Shown here piece after piece: positions 49,843 to 58,896 of a stretch of 64,000 bases of DNA. Within the stretch, counting starts at the first letter, position 1. The number at the start of each line of letters is the position of its first letter. Under the pieces are notes generated by a model, which worked only from the letters and a program-made list of their open reading frames with translations, was not told the origin of the DNA and did no database searches. Origin of the DNA: Pokkaliibacter sp046614695 (GTDB lineage: Bacteria; Pseudomonadota; Gammaproteobacteria; Pseudomonadales; Balneatricaceae); assembly GCF_046614695.1 (NCBI RefSeq), contig NZ_JBKKHQ010000001.1:186001-250000 (forward strand), given 5' to 3'. The translations under genes and the position numbers were made by a program.

Positions 49843-52765
49843 GAGCGCGTCCCCGAAAATCGGGTGAAAGCTCGCGCACGGCTTCGGCACTTTCGGATTT
49901 AAGCGCTTGCTGTGCCAGTGCCTGCGCATCGGTCAGGCTCATTTTGCGAAGCTGGGCTTTAACCCGCGCAATCGCCCGTGCCGACATGGACAACTCTTTC
50001 ACACCGAGGCCCACCAGAATGCTGGCGCCAAGCGGGTCACTGGCCAGCTCACCACAAACGCCCACCCAGATACCATTGGCTTCGGCGGCGGCAACGGTGG
50101 TGTCGATAAGGCGCAGCACCGCCGGATGCAGGGCATCGGCCTGACGCGACAACAGCGGATGGCCGCGATCAATCGCCAGCGCATATTGGGTCAGGTCATT
50201 GGTGCCGATACTGAAGAAATCGACTTCCTTGGCGAACACATCGGCCATCATCGCCGCCGATGGCACCTCGATCATGATGCCGAGCTTGATGTCCGGGTTA
50301 CCAAACTCGCTGGCAACGTCATTGAACAGGGCGCGAATTTCACGCCATTCGGTAATGTCCGTCACCATCGGGAACATGATGCGAAGATCACGTCCTTTAG
50401 CGGCAGACAGCAGCGCGCGCAGCTGACGGCGCAGCGTATCGGGATAGCGCAGTGACAGGCGCACACCACGAATACCGAGGAACGGGTTTTCCTCGCGGGC
50501 AATCGGCATGTAAGGCAAGGGCTTATCACCGCCGACATCCAGCGTGCGGACAATGAGCGGACGGCCATTCAGTCCATCCAGCACCCGCGCATACTCGGCT
50601 TCCTGCTGGCTTACATCCGGCTCCTGCGGATAGTCCATGTAAATAAACTCGGAGCGGAACAGACCAACACCATCGCAACCCTGCTCAACTGCGCTCTCAG
50701 TGGTTTTGGCCGCTGTCAGGTTGGCCATCACTTCCACGTGATGCCCATCGGTCATGATCGCAGGCTCAAGACGGTGTTCGGCCGCTTCAGCCTCTTCTGC
50801 TTCACGGCGCGTAGCTTCAGCCCGTGCCGCATCCAGCTTGTCATCACCGGGGTTAACCAACAGCGAGCGGCTTTCACAGTCGAGCACGACGGGCGTGCCA
50901 TCGGCGATCAGTTTGACCGCATCACCGCAACCGACCAGCAACGGAATGCCCAGAGTGCGGGCCAGAATCGCGGCGTGTGAGGTGACGCCGCCTGCGGCAG
51001 AAACCACGCCAAGCACCACGTTTTTGTCGATTTCGACAATGGCGGAAGGCGTCATTTCATCGCAGATCAGAATATGCGGCGCATCGCTGACCGTTACTTC
51101 TGCTTTGCCACAGAGAATTGCCAGCACACGGCCGCCGACGTCACGAATATCAATGGCGCGCTCGGCAAGCAGCACGTCTTTATTGTCGGCCTGAATTTTC
51201 GCCAGCGCTTCATAGCTTTGCTGCCATGACCACGCGGCGCTGTAGCCTTGCTTGATGTACGCCAGTGCATCATCTTCCAGCGCGGGGTCGGCCAGAATCT
51301 CACGATGCATCGCCAGAATCTGCGCAAGCTCGGTATTGGTATTACTCTGGGAACGTGTGGCTAAACGCTGATCCACCTGAGCAATGGCCTCTTTCAGCGC
51401 CTGCTGCTCGGTAGCAGCCTCCTGACCGGTTTTGCTCACCTCAAAACGCTCATCGGCTTTCAGGCGGGTGACGCCAATGGCCATGCCCGGCGCACCGGCA
51501 AGCCCGGAAATGACATCGCCTGCGGCAGGGGCTTTGACTGACGCAGCAGCGACGGAGGCATTTGAAGCCAGCGCCTGATCACTGTTGGATGATTCGCTGG
51601 ACGGCGCAGTGAAGCCGCCTTTGGGCAACGCCACCACAGGGTCGCCCAACCCTTTCGCCACGGCATCGGCAAGCGCGGCCAGAATAGAGGCCGCCTTTTC
51701 ACCTTCCACGGTAAAGCGCAGGCGGTGGCCAAATTGCGCCCCCAGGCTGATCAGCTTGGTGACACTTTTCGCTGACACCGCCGAGGTTTCGGCATCGAGG
51801 TTCTCCACCCAGATAGCTTCTTCATAGGTTTTAGCCAGACGAGAAAGCGCGGAAGCAGGACGAGCATGCAAGCCATGCTCCATGGCAATCGGGCAATCAC
51901 GGTGCTCACCGGCGAGCGCATCCTGACTCAGCAACCGCGCGAGATCGACAGGACGTCGGGCCGAAGTCAAACCGCCCATGCCATCGGCAAGCTTCATCAC
52001 CATTAAGCGCTCAAGAAACGCCAGATGCTGTTCATCACGCACTGACATGGCGAGCAGCAATGTTAGCGGTGCATCGCCATGATGAAGTTGCTGATGAGGC
52101 ATTACCGCTGCTGCCGCGCTATTGGTGGCCATCGTCGGTTGAGATACCAGCCACACCCCTTCACCCAGATGCATGGGCTGACGGGTATTGAGCTGCAGCA
52201 TTTCATGCTGGGTTAAGGCGCTGCGGTTCCAAAGCAGAGCACCGGCAATCGCGGTCAGTTCGGCGTAGCTGTCAGCGGGAATGCCAAGGCGCACCAGCTC
52301 CTGATCGAACAGAAACTCACCATTGGCCGGTTTTTCCACTTCCCCCATCAGCAAGCGGCGCACTTCGTCTGCCTCTGACGAGGTATGTACCCGCTTGGCC
52401 AGCGCTTCATCGCCAATCACATGGGTCAGCTTTCGGAGAATTTCCAGATGCTCATCGGAACGCGCAGCAATACCCACCGCGGTATACACCGTGTTGCCTT
52501 CCCCCCATTCAATGCCTTGCGGAAAGCGGATCACCCGCACGCCCGTGGTTTTCACCTGATCACGAGTTTCCGGTGTGCCGTGGGGAATGGCGATACCATT
52601 GCCAAGATAGGTGGATGTTTGCGTTTCCCGCGTCAACATCCCTTCCCGATAACCGGCTTCGACGAGGCCTTCTTCTGCCATCCAGTGCGCCAGTTGGGAA
52701 ATTGCTTCGACCTTGTCTGCTGCGTTGGCAGCAAGCCTGATGTCAGCGGAGGTGAGTTTTAACAT
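49835..52765 (-). CDS. fruB: Multiphosphoryl transfer protein FruB (EIIA-HPr-EI)
   Basis: A 976-aa protein combining three PTS parts. The EIIA(Fru) domain has its histidine in GNGIAIPHGTPETRDQ. The HPr-like domain has its histidine in AMEHGLHARPASALSRLA. The enzyme I domain has the active histidine in AAGGVTSHAAILARTLGIPLLVGCG and C-terminal FSIGTNDLTQYALAIDRGHP. It carries phosphate from PEP to FruA without separate EI and HPr proteins, as in Pseudomonas. TGGAGG precedes the ATG at 52765. The leader upstream carries two Cra-type operators. Confidence 0.96.
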   Translation of the reverse strand: MLKLTSADIRLAANAADKVEAISQLAHWMAEEGLVEAGYREGMLTRETQTSTYLGNGIAIPHGTPETRDQVKTTGVRVIRFPQGIEWGEGNTVYTAVGIAARSDEHLEILRKLTHVIGDEALAKRVHTSSEADEVRRLLMGEVEKPANGEFLFDQELVRLGIPADSYAELTAIAGALLWNRSALTQHEMLQLNTRQPMHLGEGVWLVSQPTMATNSAAAAVMPHQQLHHGDAPLTLLLAMSVRDEQHLAFLERLMVMKLADGMGGLTSARRPVDLARLLSQDALAGEHRDCPIAMEHGLHARPASALSRLAKTYEEAIWVENLDAETSAVSAKSVTKLISLGAQFGHRLRFTVEGEKAASILAALADAVAKGLGDPVVALPKGGFTAPSSESSNSDQALASNASVAAASVKAPAAGDVISGLAGAPGMAIGVTRLKADERFEVSKTGQEAATEQQALKEAIAQVDQRLATRSQSNTNTELAQILAMHREILADPALEDDALAYIKQGYSAAWSWQQSYEALAKIQADNKDVLLAERAIDIRDVGGRVLAILCGKAEVTVSDAPHILICDEMTPSAIVEIDKNVVLGVVSAAGGVTSHAAILARTLGIPLLVGCGDAVKLIADGTPVVLDCESRSLLVNPGDDKLDAARAEATRREAEEAEAAEHRLEPAIMTDGHHVEVMANLTAAKTTESAVEQGCDGVGLFRSEFIYMDYPQEPDVSQQEAEYARVLDGLNGRPLIVRTLDVGGDKPLPYMPIAREENPFLGIRGVRLSLRYPDTLRRQLRALLSAAKGRDLRIMFPMVTDITEWREIRALFNDVASEFGNPDIKLGIMIEVPSAAMMADVFAKEVDFFSIGTNDLTQYALAIDRGHPLLSRQADALHPAVLRLIDTTVAAAEANGIWVGVCGELASDPLGASILVGLGVKELSMSARAIARVKAQLRKMSLTDAQALAQQALKSESAEAVRELSPDFRGRAHD

Positions 52766-52897
52766 TGTTATCCTCCAGAGCGGGCCTTGGCCCTACTTCC
52801 AGCGGATCAGGATGCAGGGCAACATCCTTTAATGAACCGCTGAGCCTTTGAGTGTTTCTTATTCCGGCCAATTTAAGATATAGCCGGATTTTTAGAT

Positions 52898-52913
52898 GCT
52901 AAACCGTTTCTGC
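52898..52913. promoter_or_regulatory. Cra-type operator 1 upstream of fruB
   Basis: GCTAAACCGTTTCTGC fits the imperfect Cra palindrome (GCTGAAACGTTTCAGC type) with three changes. It lies 133 bp before the fruB start. Confidence 0.6.
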
Positions 52914-52920
52914 TAAGCAG

Positions 52921-52936
52921 GCTGAATGGATTCAGC
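52921..52936. promoter_or_regulatory. Cra-type operator 2 upstream of fruB
   Basis: GCTGAATGGATTCAGC is a 7-bp inverted repeat around GG and a close match to Cra sites (TGAATC-N-ATTCA type). Starts of the two operators are 23 bp apart, about two helical turns, so two dimers could bind on the same face. Confidence 0.75.
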
Positions 52937-53169
52937 AAAAAAATCAAGTTTGACGATGCATCCAATAGTCGAGTATCAAAAAAAACGAATCGACAGCTAG
53001 AATAAAAACGACTCTGGGGATATAGCTCAGAGCCATCACTTTAAACAGTACGAATTTGCACTCACCTTGACCAGGCTCACACGTAAAGGATTACTTTTAG
53101 TGCGTTATCACGGCAAAATAGGCGCCCTGGTAGCATGAGCCAGATCACTCATTTCAAGAGGAGTTGTCC

Positions 53170-54177
53170 TTGAAACTGGAAGAAATTGCGCGACTCGCGG
53201 GCGTTTCCAAATCAACGGTCAGCAGTGTGCTTAACGGCAAGGCTGAAAAGTACCGGATCAGTCTGGAAACTCAGGAGCGCGTTCGCAAGATCGCCGCAAA
53301 ATACCAGTATCAGCCCAACTTCTCGGCGGCCAGCCTGCGCCGCGGTATCAGCCACTCTATTGGCTTTGTGGTTCCGGACTTTGAAAACCGCAGCTACATG
53401 CGTATCGCCAAGCGCCTTGAGGCTGTCGTGCGTAATGCAGGCTATCAGCTGATTATCAGCAGCTCGGACGATTATCCGGATACTGAGCGTGAAGCGGCAA
53501 AATTACTCGCCGCCCGGGGGGTGGATGCCCTGCTGGTTTCCTCCTGCCTTGATGGCGATGATCCTGTATACCAGCAGATTCGTGATCGGGGCATTCCGGT
53601 CATTGCGATCGACCGCCCGCTTGCTGAGCACTACAGTCAGGTTGTCTCTGATGATTATCAGGGCGGTTATGAACTTGGCCGGTCATTGAGTGTAAAGAAC
53701 GATTCCAGCGTCCTGCTTATTGGAGCACTCTCATCCCTGCTGGTGAGCCAGCGCCGACACCAGGGTTTTGTTGATGCCATGGCGTCCATGCACATTGAAG
53801 ACTGCACGGCTTTGCACGGCGATCACTTCAATGCCAGTACCGGCATCAGCTTACTGAAAGACTATGTCGCCAAGCGTGGGTCATTGCCCGATGCCATTGT
53901 GACTACGTCTTATAGCCTGCTTGAGGGTGTCATCGAAACGCTGATGAGCTGGCCGGAAGGTAAACCGCTGTCTGCTGAAGGCGGTATTCAGCTTGCCACT
54001 TTTGGTAATAGCCGATTGCTCGATTTCCTTCCCCTCGCAGTAAACTCCTTGCCGCAACAATATGAGCAAATCGCAGAAGCGGCCTGGACGCTGGCAAAAG
54101 AAGCCATTGATGGCACAACAACGCCCAGACAGGTGATGATCAGTCGCAAGCTGACCCGTCGCCAACATACAGCCTGA
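53170..54177 (+). CDS. cra: LacI-family catabolite repressor/activator Cra (FruR)
   Basis: A 335-aa LacI-type regulator. The DNA-binding helix KLEEIARLAGVSKSTVSSVLNGKAEKYRISLETQERV is close to E. coli Cra. It is followed by the hinge (YQYQPNFSAASLRRGIS) and a periplasmic-binding-fold effector domain (IGFVVPDFENRSYMRIAKRLEAVVRNAGYQLIISSSDD). Fructose-1-phosphate is the usual effector. The TTG at 53170 is taken as start because AGAGGAG lies six bases before it; the TTG at 53164 directly abuts the site. It diverges from fruBKA, which it probably represses. Confidence 0.93.
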   Translation: MKLEEIARLAGVSKSTVSSVLNGKAEKYRISLETQERVRKIAAKYQYQPNFSAASLRRGISHSIGFVVPDFENRSYMRIAKRLEAVVRNAGYQLIISSSDDYPDTEREAAKLLAARGVDALLVSSCLDGDDPVYQQIRDRGIPVIAIDRPLAEHYSQVVSDDYQGGYELGRSLSVKNDSSVLLIGALSSLLVSQRRHQGFVDAMASMHIEDCTALHGDHFNASTGISLLKDYVAKRGSLPDAIVTTSYSLLEGVIETLMSWPEGKPLSAEGGIQLATFGNSRLLDFLPLAVNSLPQQYEQIAEAAWTLAKEAIDGTTTPRQVMISRKLTRRQHTA

Positions 54178-54193
54178 ACCTAAGGTTCGGGCT
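54171..54193 (+). terminator. Terminator overlapping the cra stop codon
   Basis: AGCCTGAACC / GGTTCGGGCT forms a 10-bp stem (one G:T) with a 3-base loop, followed by TT. The TGA of cra lies inside the left arm, and the LysR gene converging from the right ends at 54194, one base after the hairpin. Confidence 0.7.
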
Positions 54194-55165
54194 TTACCCC
54201 TCCAGCGACACCTCTTGTGTCGAGATCATCGGCACTTCGCCTGCCTGCAAAGGCGGTGCATTCACCATCTCCATAATCCAGGCACAAAATGCCTGAACCG
54301 CCGGGCGGCTCTCCGCCTCAGGTAGCCGTAACAGCCGATAACTGTAAGGGCCGCGCACCAGTGTTTGCGGCACCACTTGCACCAGAGAACCTATCTCCAG
54401 CGCGTTACCCAGCATTGCCGCACTGGCGATGGCGACGCCCTGCCCGGCCATCGCCGCTTCCAGTGTCAGATAGGTGTGAGAAAACCAGAACCCCGGCATC
54501 TTTGCAGGCGTTTTCACGCCGGCTTTGGTCAGCCACATTTTCCACGTCACCTGATCCGGCAGCAGCGCCTCATAACTGTCATGCAGGAGTGTGACACCTA
54601 ACAGATCCTGCGCCGTATCGAACTTGTGCTCCGCCGCATAGGCAGGACTCGCCACTGCCATAAAGTCCTCGGAAAACAGGGTATCCACCTCCAGATCCGG
54701 ATAAGGGCTGTTGCCCAGACGAATACTGACATCGACAGGCTCACGGCGAAGATCCGCAGGCGTGGTAATGCCCTGTAGTCGTACTTCATAGGCTGGGTAT
54801 CGCCGTGTGAAATCCACCAGCCGAGGCATCATCCACCGGGTGATGAAAGAGGCGATGGAGCTTATGGTAATGACATTTTCGCGCTCGGTTTCCGCCTGCA
54901 GCAGCTGCGTGGTTGAGGAGAGCATATCCAGTACCGAGCGAATGGTTTCGTAATACCGGTGACCTACAGGCGTCAGGCTGATACCACGCGGGTGACGATG
55001 AAAGAGATTCAGCCCGGTACGCGCCTCAAGCTGACGCACCTGATGGGCAACAGCACCTGCGGTAAGAAAGAGTTCATCAGCAGCACGCTGAAAACTTTCC
55101 TGTCGGGCGGCTGCTTCAAAGGCCCGTAATGAACTCAGCGGCGGTAAAGCCGGAAATTGAGACAT
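54194..55165 (-). CDS. LysR-family transcriptional regulator (GcvA-like)
   Basis: A 323-aa regulator. The winged helix-turn-helix PPLSSLRAFEAAARQESFQRAADELFLTAGAVAHQVRQLEARTGLNLFHRHPRGISLTPVG is close to GcvA-type LysR proteins. A substrate-binding-fold effector domain follows. The ATG at 55165 gives the family start; the frame opens at 55216. It is divergent from an EamA exporter gene across 114 bp with a LysR-type box and probably controls it. Confidence 0.9.
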   Translation of the reverse strand: MSQFPALPPLSSLRAFEAAARQESFQRAADELFLTAGAVAHQVRQLEARTGLNLFHRHPRGISLTPVGHRYYETIRSVLDMLSSTTQLLQAETERENVITISSIASFITRWMMPRLVDFTRRYPAYEVRLQGITTPADLRREPVDVSIRLGNSPYPDLEVDTLFSEDFMAVASPAYAAEHKFDTAQDLLGVTLLHDSYEALLPDQVTWKMWLTKAGVKTPAKMPGFWFSHTYLTLEAAMAGQGVAIASAAMLGNALEIGSLVQVVPQTLVRGPYSYRLLRLPEAESRPAVQAFCAWIMEMVNAPPLQAGEVPMISTQEVSLEG

Positions 55166-55201
55166 AATTTTTTTATGCCTTATGCCAGAAATAATTGAGT
55201 T

Positions 55202-55217
55202 GTTGCAGAACAGCAAC
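55202..55217. promoter_or_regulatory. LysR-type box between regulator and EamA exporter genes
   Basis: GTTGC-AGAACA-GCAAC has T-N11-A spacing (T at 55204, A at 55216). It lies inside a wider imperfect repeat AGTTG...CAACT (55198-55218). It is 36 bp before the regulator start and 62 bp before the exporter start. Confidence 0.5.
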
Positions 55218-55279
55218 TATCTCACAATCGCTCGCATTAACCACCCTGTTTTCTCACCTTCTCTGGCGAGCGTACCCCG

Positions 55280-56170
55280 ATGAAAAGCGTATTAGGTTCT
55301 TTGCTGATCCTGTGCTCTGCAGTTGGTTTTGGCGGTCTGGCACTCTTTGCCCATGAGGCATATGCTGCCGGCGTTGACACCTCAACTCTCCTTGCCATGC
55401 GCTTTGGCATTGCCGCGGTGGTCCTGGTGGCGGTGATTATTGCGCGGCGCTACCCGTGGCCCAAAGCACGGGCGATGCGTGGCTACATCATCATGGGTGT
55501 GCTTTATGCCATCACCGCCTGGTCCTATTTCAAGGCGCTGAACTTTGCCACTTCCGGGACCGTTTCTCTGCTGCTCTATACCTCGCCGGTCATGGTGACG
55601 GTTGCATCAGCTATTTTAGGTCTTGAGCGTTTTGGCAAACCGGAATGGCTGGCGCTGTGTGGTGTCAGTATCGGACTTTTCTTTCTACTGGGCACTGGCC
55701 TGCAAAGCACCATTGTGGGCGTGCTTCTCGGACTGAATTCCGCACTGGTTTACACCTTCTACATTTTGCTTGGCAGCCGTATTGGTGCCGGTAGCCACCC
55801 GATCAGCTCATCCACTGTGGTCGTAATTTCTGCCGGTATCATTTTCCTTGGCTTGTCCTTGTGGAATGGCGTACACCTGCCCTCCACTCCACGTGGGTGG
55901 GGCGCGGTAACGATGATGGCAGTGATGGGTACGCTGATCGGCATCCTGACCTTCGTGGCTGGCCTAAATCTGGTAGGCCCAACGATCGCCTCAGTGCTGT
56001 CGACTATTGAGCCGGTCATCACCATGTTCCTGGGTGTGACCTTCCTTGGTGAGTTTGTGGGTGGCGGCTCAATGATTGGTGCAGCACTTATTCTGCTGGC
56101 AAGCACAGGGTTGGCAGTTCATCGACTGTTTAGAGAACGCTCTTCGCAACTACCCCTGCAACAGAGCTAG
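55280..56170 (+). CDS. EamA/DMT-family transporter
   Basis: A 296-aa exporter with ten helices in two EamA repeats. The first starts VLGSLLILCSAVGFGGLALFAHEAYAAGVDTSTLLAMRFGIAA and contains ALNFATSGTVSLLLYTSPVMVTVAS. The second contains GLNLVGPTIASVLSTIEPVITMFLGVTFLGEFVGGGSMIGAALIL. The substrate is unknown; amino acids or small metabolites are usual. It is paired with a divergent LysR regulator. A terminator follows. Confidence 0.88.
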   Translation: MKSVLGSLLILCSAVGFGGLALFAHEAYAAGVDTSTLLAMRFGIAAVVLVAVIIARRYPWPKARAMRGYIIMGVLYAITAWSYFKALNFATSGTVSLLLYTSPVMVTVASAILGLERFGKPEWLALCGVSIGLFFLLGTGLQSTIVGVLLGLNSALVYTFYILLGSRIGAGSHPISSSTVVVISAGIIFLGLSLWNGVHLPSTPRGWGAVTMMAVMGTLIGILTFVAGLNLVGPTIASVLSTIEPVITMFLGVTFLGEFVGGGSMIGAALILLASTGLAVHRLFRERSSQLPLQQS

Positions 56171-56173
56171 TTC

Positions 56174-56195
56174 AAGGCGCCCCACGGGGCGCTTT
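56174..56195 (+). terminator. Terminator after the EamA exporter gene
   Basis: GCGCCCC / GGGGCGC with a very tight loop is extended by A:T pairs and followed by TTTTTTTATTT. It lies four bases past the stop. Confidence 0.9.
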
Positions 56196-56209
56196 TTTTA
56201 TTTCAGTTC

Positions 56210-57130
56210 TCAGGCCTGATTCTGCAGCCAACGCAATAGTTCAGCCTCAAAGCTTAAGGGTTCGATGGGCTTCGGTGAGATCAGACAATACGTTGATCCA
56301 TCCTCGATAAACCCACGTGGTGCACTTAATAGCCCATTGGCAACGTCATCACACACCAGATGCCACGGCCCAATCGCCACACCCAGTCCGGCCATAGCCC
56401 CTTGCAAACTGAAGTAAAAATGTTCGAAGGTTTGTTCGGTTGCCTCCGGCTCTGGCTGCTGACTCACTGCCGCCCACTCTTCCCAGGCTTGCAAACGGGT
56501 TCGGGTATGAAGTCGGGGTGCATCCTTCTTGAGCACCGTCTTTTCACTCGCCGGAGTAAACCAGTCTTCCTCCTTATCGGGACGGCAAACAGGACCAATC
56601 CTTTCATTGAAAAGCACGTGAGTGTGGAAACCCGCCGGCAGCGGAAAATCATTACGGCGGATGGCAAGGTCAATGCCGTTAGTAAAGGAGAACGGCCCGC
56701 CACCGGCCACCAGATGCACATCAACATCAGGATAACGAGACTGAAAATCCTGCCAGCGCGGAATGAGCCAGCGCATTAATAGTGTGGGTTCGCAGGACAG
56801 CACCCAGCGTTTTTTCTGCCGTCCAGCTGCACGTAACTCACTGACAGCACTTCGCATCAGCCCAAGCCCACTTTCAACCGCCTGCGCAAGCCTCTGCCCC
56901 GCTTCGGTCAGGAACACCCCCCGGTTGCGTCGTTCAAACAGTCGGGTGTCCAGCTCATCTTCCAACAAACGAACGGCACGGCTGATTGCGCCATGGGTGA
57001 GATGCAGCTCCTCGCCAGCCCGGCTGAAGTTCTCATGCCGCGCTGCAGCTTCGAAGCAACGCAAGGCGAGCAAAGAAGGCAATCGTTCTTCTTTCTGTGA
57101 TTCAAATTCACAACTATTGTCAGAAACCAT
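56210..57130 (-). CDS. LysR-family transcriptional regulator (GcvA-like)
   Basis: A 306-aa regulator with the helix-turn-helix LPSLLALRCFEAAARHENFSRAGEELHLTHGAISRAVRLLEDELDTRLFERRNRGVFLTEAGQRL and a C-terminal effector domain. It is paired with a divergent LysE-type exporter gene 64 bp away, the usual arrangement in which the regulator responds to the exported amino acid. I found no clear palindrome in the short intergenic region. Confidence 0.9.
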   Translation of the reverse strand: MVSDNSCEFESQKEERLPSLLALRCFEAAARHENFSRAGEELHLTHGAISRAVRLLEDELDTRLFERRNRGVFLTEAGQRLAQAVESGLGLMRSAVSELRAAGRQKKRWVLSCEPTLLMRWLIPRWQDFQSRYPDVDVHLVAGGGPFSFTNGIDLAIRRNDFPLPAGFHTHVLFNERIGPVCRPDKEEDWFTPASEKTVLKKDAPRLHTRTRLQAWEEWAAVSQQPEPEATEQTFEHFYFSLQGAMAGLGVAIGPWHLVCDDVANGLLSAPRGFIEDGSTYCLISPKPIEPLSFEAELLRWLQNQA

Positions 57131-57194
57131 CGTTATTCATCGCCCAGAGTGCTCGCTAATATCTAATAAAACCTACTTTACGACAGGAGCTCCT

Positions 57195-57812
57195 GTGACT
57201 GAACTGTTTGCTGTAATCACAATAACGATACTCGCGGTTATTAGTCCGGGGCCGGACTTTGCCATGGTCAGTCGCAATAGCCTGATGCTATCGCGCCGAG
57301 CGGGTGTGCTGACTGCGCTCGGCATTGGCCTGGGCGTGCTTATTCATGTGAGCTACACCCTGATCGGTGTAGGGCTTCTGATTCAGCAATCACTCTGGCT
57401 GTTTAATCTGATCAAAATGGCGGGCGCTGTTTATCTGATCTATCTCGGCGTCAAAATGCTGCGAACTCAACCGTCGACAAGTTCAGTCGCCAGTGATGCC
57501 AGGCCCATGTCAGACTTTGCCGCATTGAGAACTGGCTTTCTTACTAACGCGTTAAATCCCAAAACCACCGTGTTTGTCGTTAGCCTTTTTATGCAGGTAG
57601 TGAACCCCGATACGTCGCTTGTGGTGCAAATCAGCTACGGCCTCTTTATCTCCGTTGCCCATATGCTCTGGTTTAGTCTGGTCGCATTGTGTTTTTCAGC
57701 AGGCGCCGTGCGTGAGAAATTACTGGCGATCCGTCACTGGATTGATCGTGCCTTCGGTGGCTTGCTGGTTTGTTTTGGGCTATTGCTGGCACTGGCGACC
57801 AGCCATCGGTAA
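57195..57812 (+). CDS. LysE/RhtB-family amino-acid exporter
   Basis: A 205-aa membrane protein. The family motif ISPGPDFAMVSRNSLMLSRRAGVLTALGIGLGVLIHVSYTLIGV lies at the start, followed by KMAGAVYLIYLGVKMLR, GFLTNALNPKTTVFVVSLFMQV and a final WIDRAFGGLLVCFGLLLAL. It exports amino acids or homoserine-type compounds. The start is GTG at 57195 with AGGAG just before it, inside the palindrome AGGAGCTCCT. An apparent longer frame reaching back to 56763 is spurious. Confidence 0.9.
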   Translation: MTELFAVITITILAVISPGPDFAMVSRNSLMLSRRAGVLTALGIGLGVLIHVSYTLIGVGLLIQQSLWLFNLIKMAGAVYLIYLGVKMLRTQPSTSSVASDARPMSDFAALRTGFLTNALNPKTTVFVVSLFMQVVNPDTSLVVQISYGLFISVAHMLWFSLVALCFSAGAVREKLLAIRHWIDRAFGGLLVCFGLLLALATSHR

Positions 57813-57943
57813 AACCCAGGAAGTAACGAGTTGGCTCAGGCGGGCTGCAGACTGTAGTCCGCCTATAAAATTAAGCATTTACCTCATTTTTTTCTTTCGC
57901 GAGTAAGACTATTGTCGATGAATGCCACTTTCAGGTATTCACC

Positions 57944-58831
57944 ATGCGCTTAGTCCGCTCCGTATTGCTGTTACTCACGCTTGCCGGCTCCGCTCAGGTT
58001 GTCGCTGCGCCCGAGCGTTTAACCGCCGACACCAGCGCCATGCTGGAATCCTCAGAAGGCTGGAAAGGAAAAGATTCGTTGGGTGCGCAGCGCTCCTTTG
58101 ATCTCTCCTACGGGTTTACGGCTAAAGAAAAGCTGGATATCTACCTGCCCGCTCATCCACCCAAAGCCATCATTGTGATAGTGCACGGTGGCGCATGGCG
58201 TACCGGTGATAAATCCGCTAAAGCGGTGATTGCGAATAAGGGGCAGCACTTTATTGATCAGGGCTACGCCTTTATGAGCATCAATTACCCGCTACTGCCT
58301 GATGCGAATCCCGACGTTCAGGCGCAGGCGGTCGCAATGGCAATCTCAAAAATCCAGATTCCCAATGCCAATACGCAAATGGCGGTAAAGAACATCATTG
58401 TGATTGGCCATTCCGCCGGTGCGCATTTACTGGCTCTGATTAGTGCCAACCCACGAGCCTATCCCGGCTTGCAGCCCTGGCGAGCGAGCATCCTGCTCGA
58501 CTCAGCGGCGCTGGATGTGCCAAAAATCATGCGTGCGCGTCACTTCCCGCTTTATGACAAAGCCTTTGGCAAGGAGGAGGCGTTCTGGGAAAAAGTCTCG
58601 CCCGTGCATCACATCAAACAGCCCGTCCCCTCGCTGTTTGTATGCTCCAGCCGACGCCGCACTGCATGTGAGCAGGCGTCTGAAGCATCGATGGCCTGGC
58701 AAGCACAGGGCGGGAGTTCAGCGGTACTGCCTGAGGATTTATCCCACCGACAGATTAATGATGAACTGGGTCAGCCTTCGGATTACACCTCTGCTGTTGA
58801 TGCGTTTATTGAGCAGCACCTGGCTCTCTGA
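57944..58831 (+). CDS. Secreted alpha/beta hydrolase (esterase-like)
   Basis: A 295-aa alpha/beta hydrolase with a signal peptide (RLVRSVLLLLTLAGSAQVVAA). The oxyanion-hole motif is IIVIVHGGAWRTGDKS, the nucleophile is in IIVIGHSAGAHLLALISANP, and the histidine is in EDLSHRQINDEL near the end. The HGGxW and GHSAG pair suggests an esterase or kynurenine-formamidase-like enzyme, but the substrate is not known. Confidence 0.87.
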   Translation: MRLVRSVLLLLTLAGSAQVVAAPERLTADTSAMLESSEGWKGKDSLGAQRSFDLSYGFTAKEKLDIYLPAHPPKAIIVIVHGGAWRTGDKSAKAVIANKGQHFIDQGYAFMSINYPLLPDANPDVQAQAVAMAISKIQIPNANTQMAVKNIIVIGHSAGAHLLALISANPRAYPGLQPWRASILLDSAALDVPKIMRARHFPLYDKAFGKEEAFWEKVSPVHHIKQPVPSLFVCSSRRRTACEQASEASMAWQAQGGSSAVLPEDLSHRQINDELGQPSDYTSAVDAFIEQHLAL

Positions 58832-58856
58832 AACGACCCCCTCATTCTCCAGACAC

Positions 58857-58882
58857 AAAAAACCGGCCGAGGCCGGTTTTTT
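58857..58882. terminator. Bidirectional terminator between hydrolase gene and metH
   Basis: AAAAAACCGGCC / GGCCGGTTTTTT is a perfect 12-bp stem around GA, with T-run on both strands. It lies between the two converging stops. Confidence 0.94.
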
Positions 58883-58896
58883 TATCACTCTGAGGA

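Larger units (their letters stand above)
52766..53169. other. Gap of 404 bp between fruB and cra
   Basis: It holds two Cra-type operators (52898, 52921). It also has a TCCGGC/GCCGGA hairpin at 52863-52888 followed by TTTTT on the plus strand, which could stop antisense transcripts or lie in the fruB leader. The 230 bp next to cra contain no dyad I could assign. Confidence 0.6.

Noticed and set aside
56763..57194. N-terminal extension of the LysE exporter frame
   Set aside because: This part lies antisense to the LysR gene; the exporter family start and a good ribosome binding site are at the GTG at 57195.
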